Of a stretch of DNA of 5,727 bases, positions 5,664 to 5,727 are shown piece by piece. The stretch is from an uncultured Anaerolineae bacterium (GTDB lineage Bacteria; Chloroflexota; Anaerolineae; B4-G1; DUEL01): contig CALDFY010000093.1 in NCBI GenBank assembly GCA_937942115.1, positions 1 to 5,727 on the forward strand. The letters are read 5' to 3'. A model generated the notes under the pieces. It did no database searches and was not told the origin of the DNA. It worked only from the letters and a program-made list of their open reading frames with translations. The position numbers and the translations under genes were made by a program. Each line of letters opens with the position of its first letter. Positions within the stretch are counted from its first letter, which is position 1.

Positions 5664-5727
5664 ATGGCGGCCGAACGGCAAGAGTCGGTACCTGCAGAGG
5701 CAACCCCTCAAACCGGGATGACCGCCG
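5664..5727 (+). CDS. Start of the gene after hrcA, probably the nucleotide exchange factor GrpE (3' end outside the window)
   Basis: Only 21 codons are visible: M-A-A-E-R-Q-E-S-V-P, then A-E-A-T-P-Q-T-G-M-T-A. The start is firm because AGGAGG lies 5 bases upstream. The peptide is polar, rich in Glu, Pro, Thr and Ala, with no hydrophobic stretch. This matches the disordered acidic leader usually found before the GrpE coiled coil, but such leaders are not conserved, so identity rests on position. hrcA-grpE-dnaK-dnaJ is the common bacterial order, and GrpE would release ADP from DnaK in the chaperone cycle. Alternatives are DnaK, DnaJ or another heat-shock gene; DnaK is unlikely because its start is normally a conserved nucleotide-binding strand. 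The 9-bp gap to hrcA implies co-transcription. Confidence 0.6.
   Translation, partial: MAAERQESVPAEATPQTGMTA

Noticed and set aside
4557..5711. Long open frame of 384 codons on the minus strand opposite hrcA
   Set aside because: HrcA on the + strand has clear family motifs throughout. The minus-strand product is low-complexity and rich in Gly, Arg, His and Gln, as expected from reading GC-rich codons in reverse.

Overview
The window is GC-rich bacterial DNA with four genes, all on the + strand and packed head to tail: the end of a large polytopic membrane protein (1-2238, start outside the window), a second polytopic membrane protein of the DUF2142/glycosyltransferase-C type (2235-4478), the heat-shock repressor gene hrcA (4542-5654), and the first 21 codons of a gene that by context is probably grpE (from 5664). 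The style of the two membrane proteins (GT-C-like cores with C-terminal beta-sandwich modules of the 'GY...PG...YWRA...APPGxY' kind), the hrcA-plus-chaperone arrangement and the kinds of small repeats suggest a Chloroflexota genome, Anaerolineae-like. This is an inference from recalled family features, not a database result.

Region by region: 1-2238 encodes many membrane spans followed by two extracytoplasmic beta-rich segments separated by two more spans. The next gene overlaps its stop codon (ATGA), so the two are probably translationally coupled. The second gene has about ten spans and then two tandem beta-sandwich modules. A 91-bp palindromic REP/MITE-like element (2829-2919) lies in frame inside it and encodes one short loop between spans. 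A 63-bp gap follows, then hrcA, then a strong Shine-Dalgarno and the next start. No terminator, no CIRCE operator and no convincing promoter was found between any of the genes.

The most striking pattern is that all three gene junctions carry short arrays of 7-bp (heptanucleotide) repeats, and each array touches a gene boundary. One encodes the first membrane helix of the second membrane protein (2255-2300). One contains that gene's stop codon and fills the whole gap up to the hrcA start, supplying the probable hrcA ribosome binding site (4472-4541). One encodes the last 17 residues of HrcA and ends at its stop codon (5603-5651). Because 7 and 3 share no factor, in-frame translation gives a 7-residue (21-bp) period, which is visible in both encoded peptides. 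Together with the in-frame palindrome, this suggests that repeat expansion has been remodelling protein ends and loops here.

Functionally, the first two genes probably act in cell-envelope or polysaccharide glycosylation at the membrane. The last two begin a heat-shock chaperone operon controlled by HrcA. I see no new defence or metabolic system; the novelty is in the repeats and the way genes absorb them.
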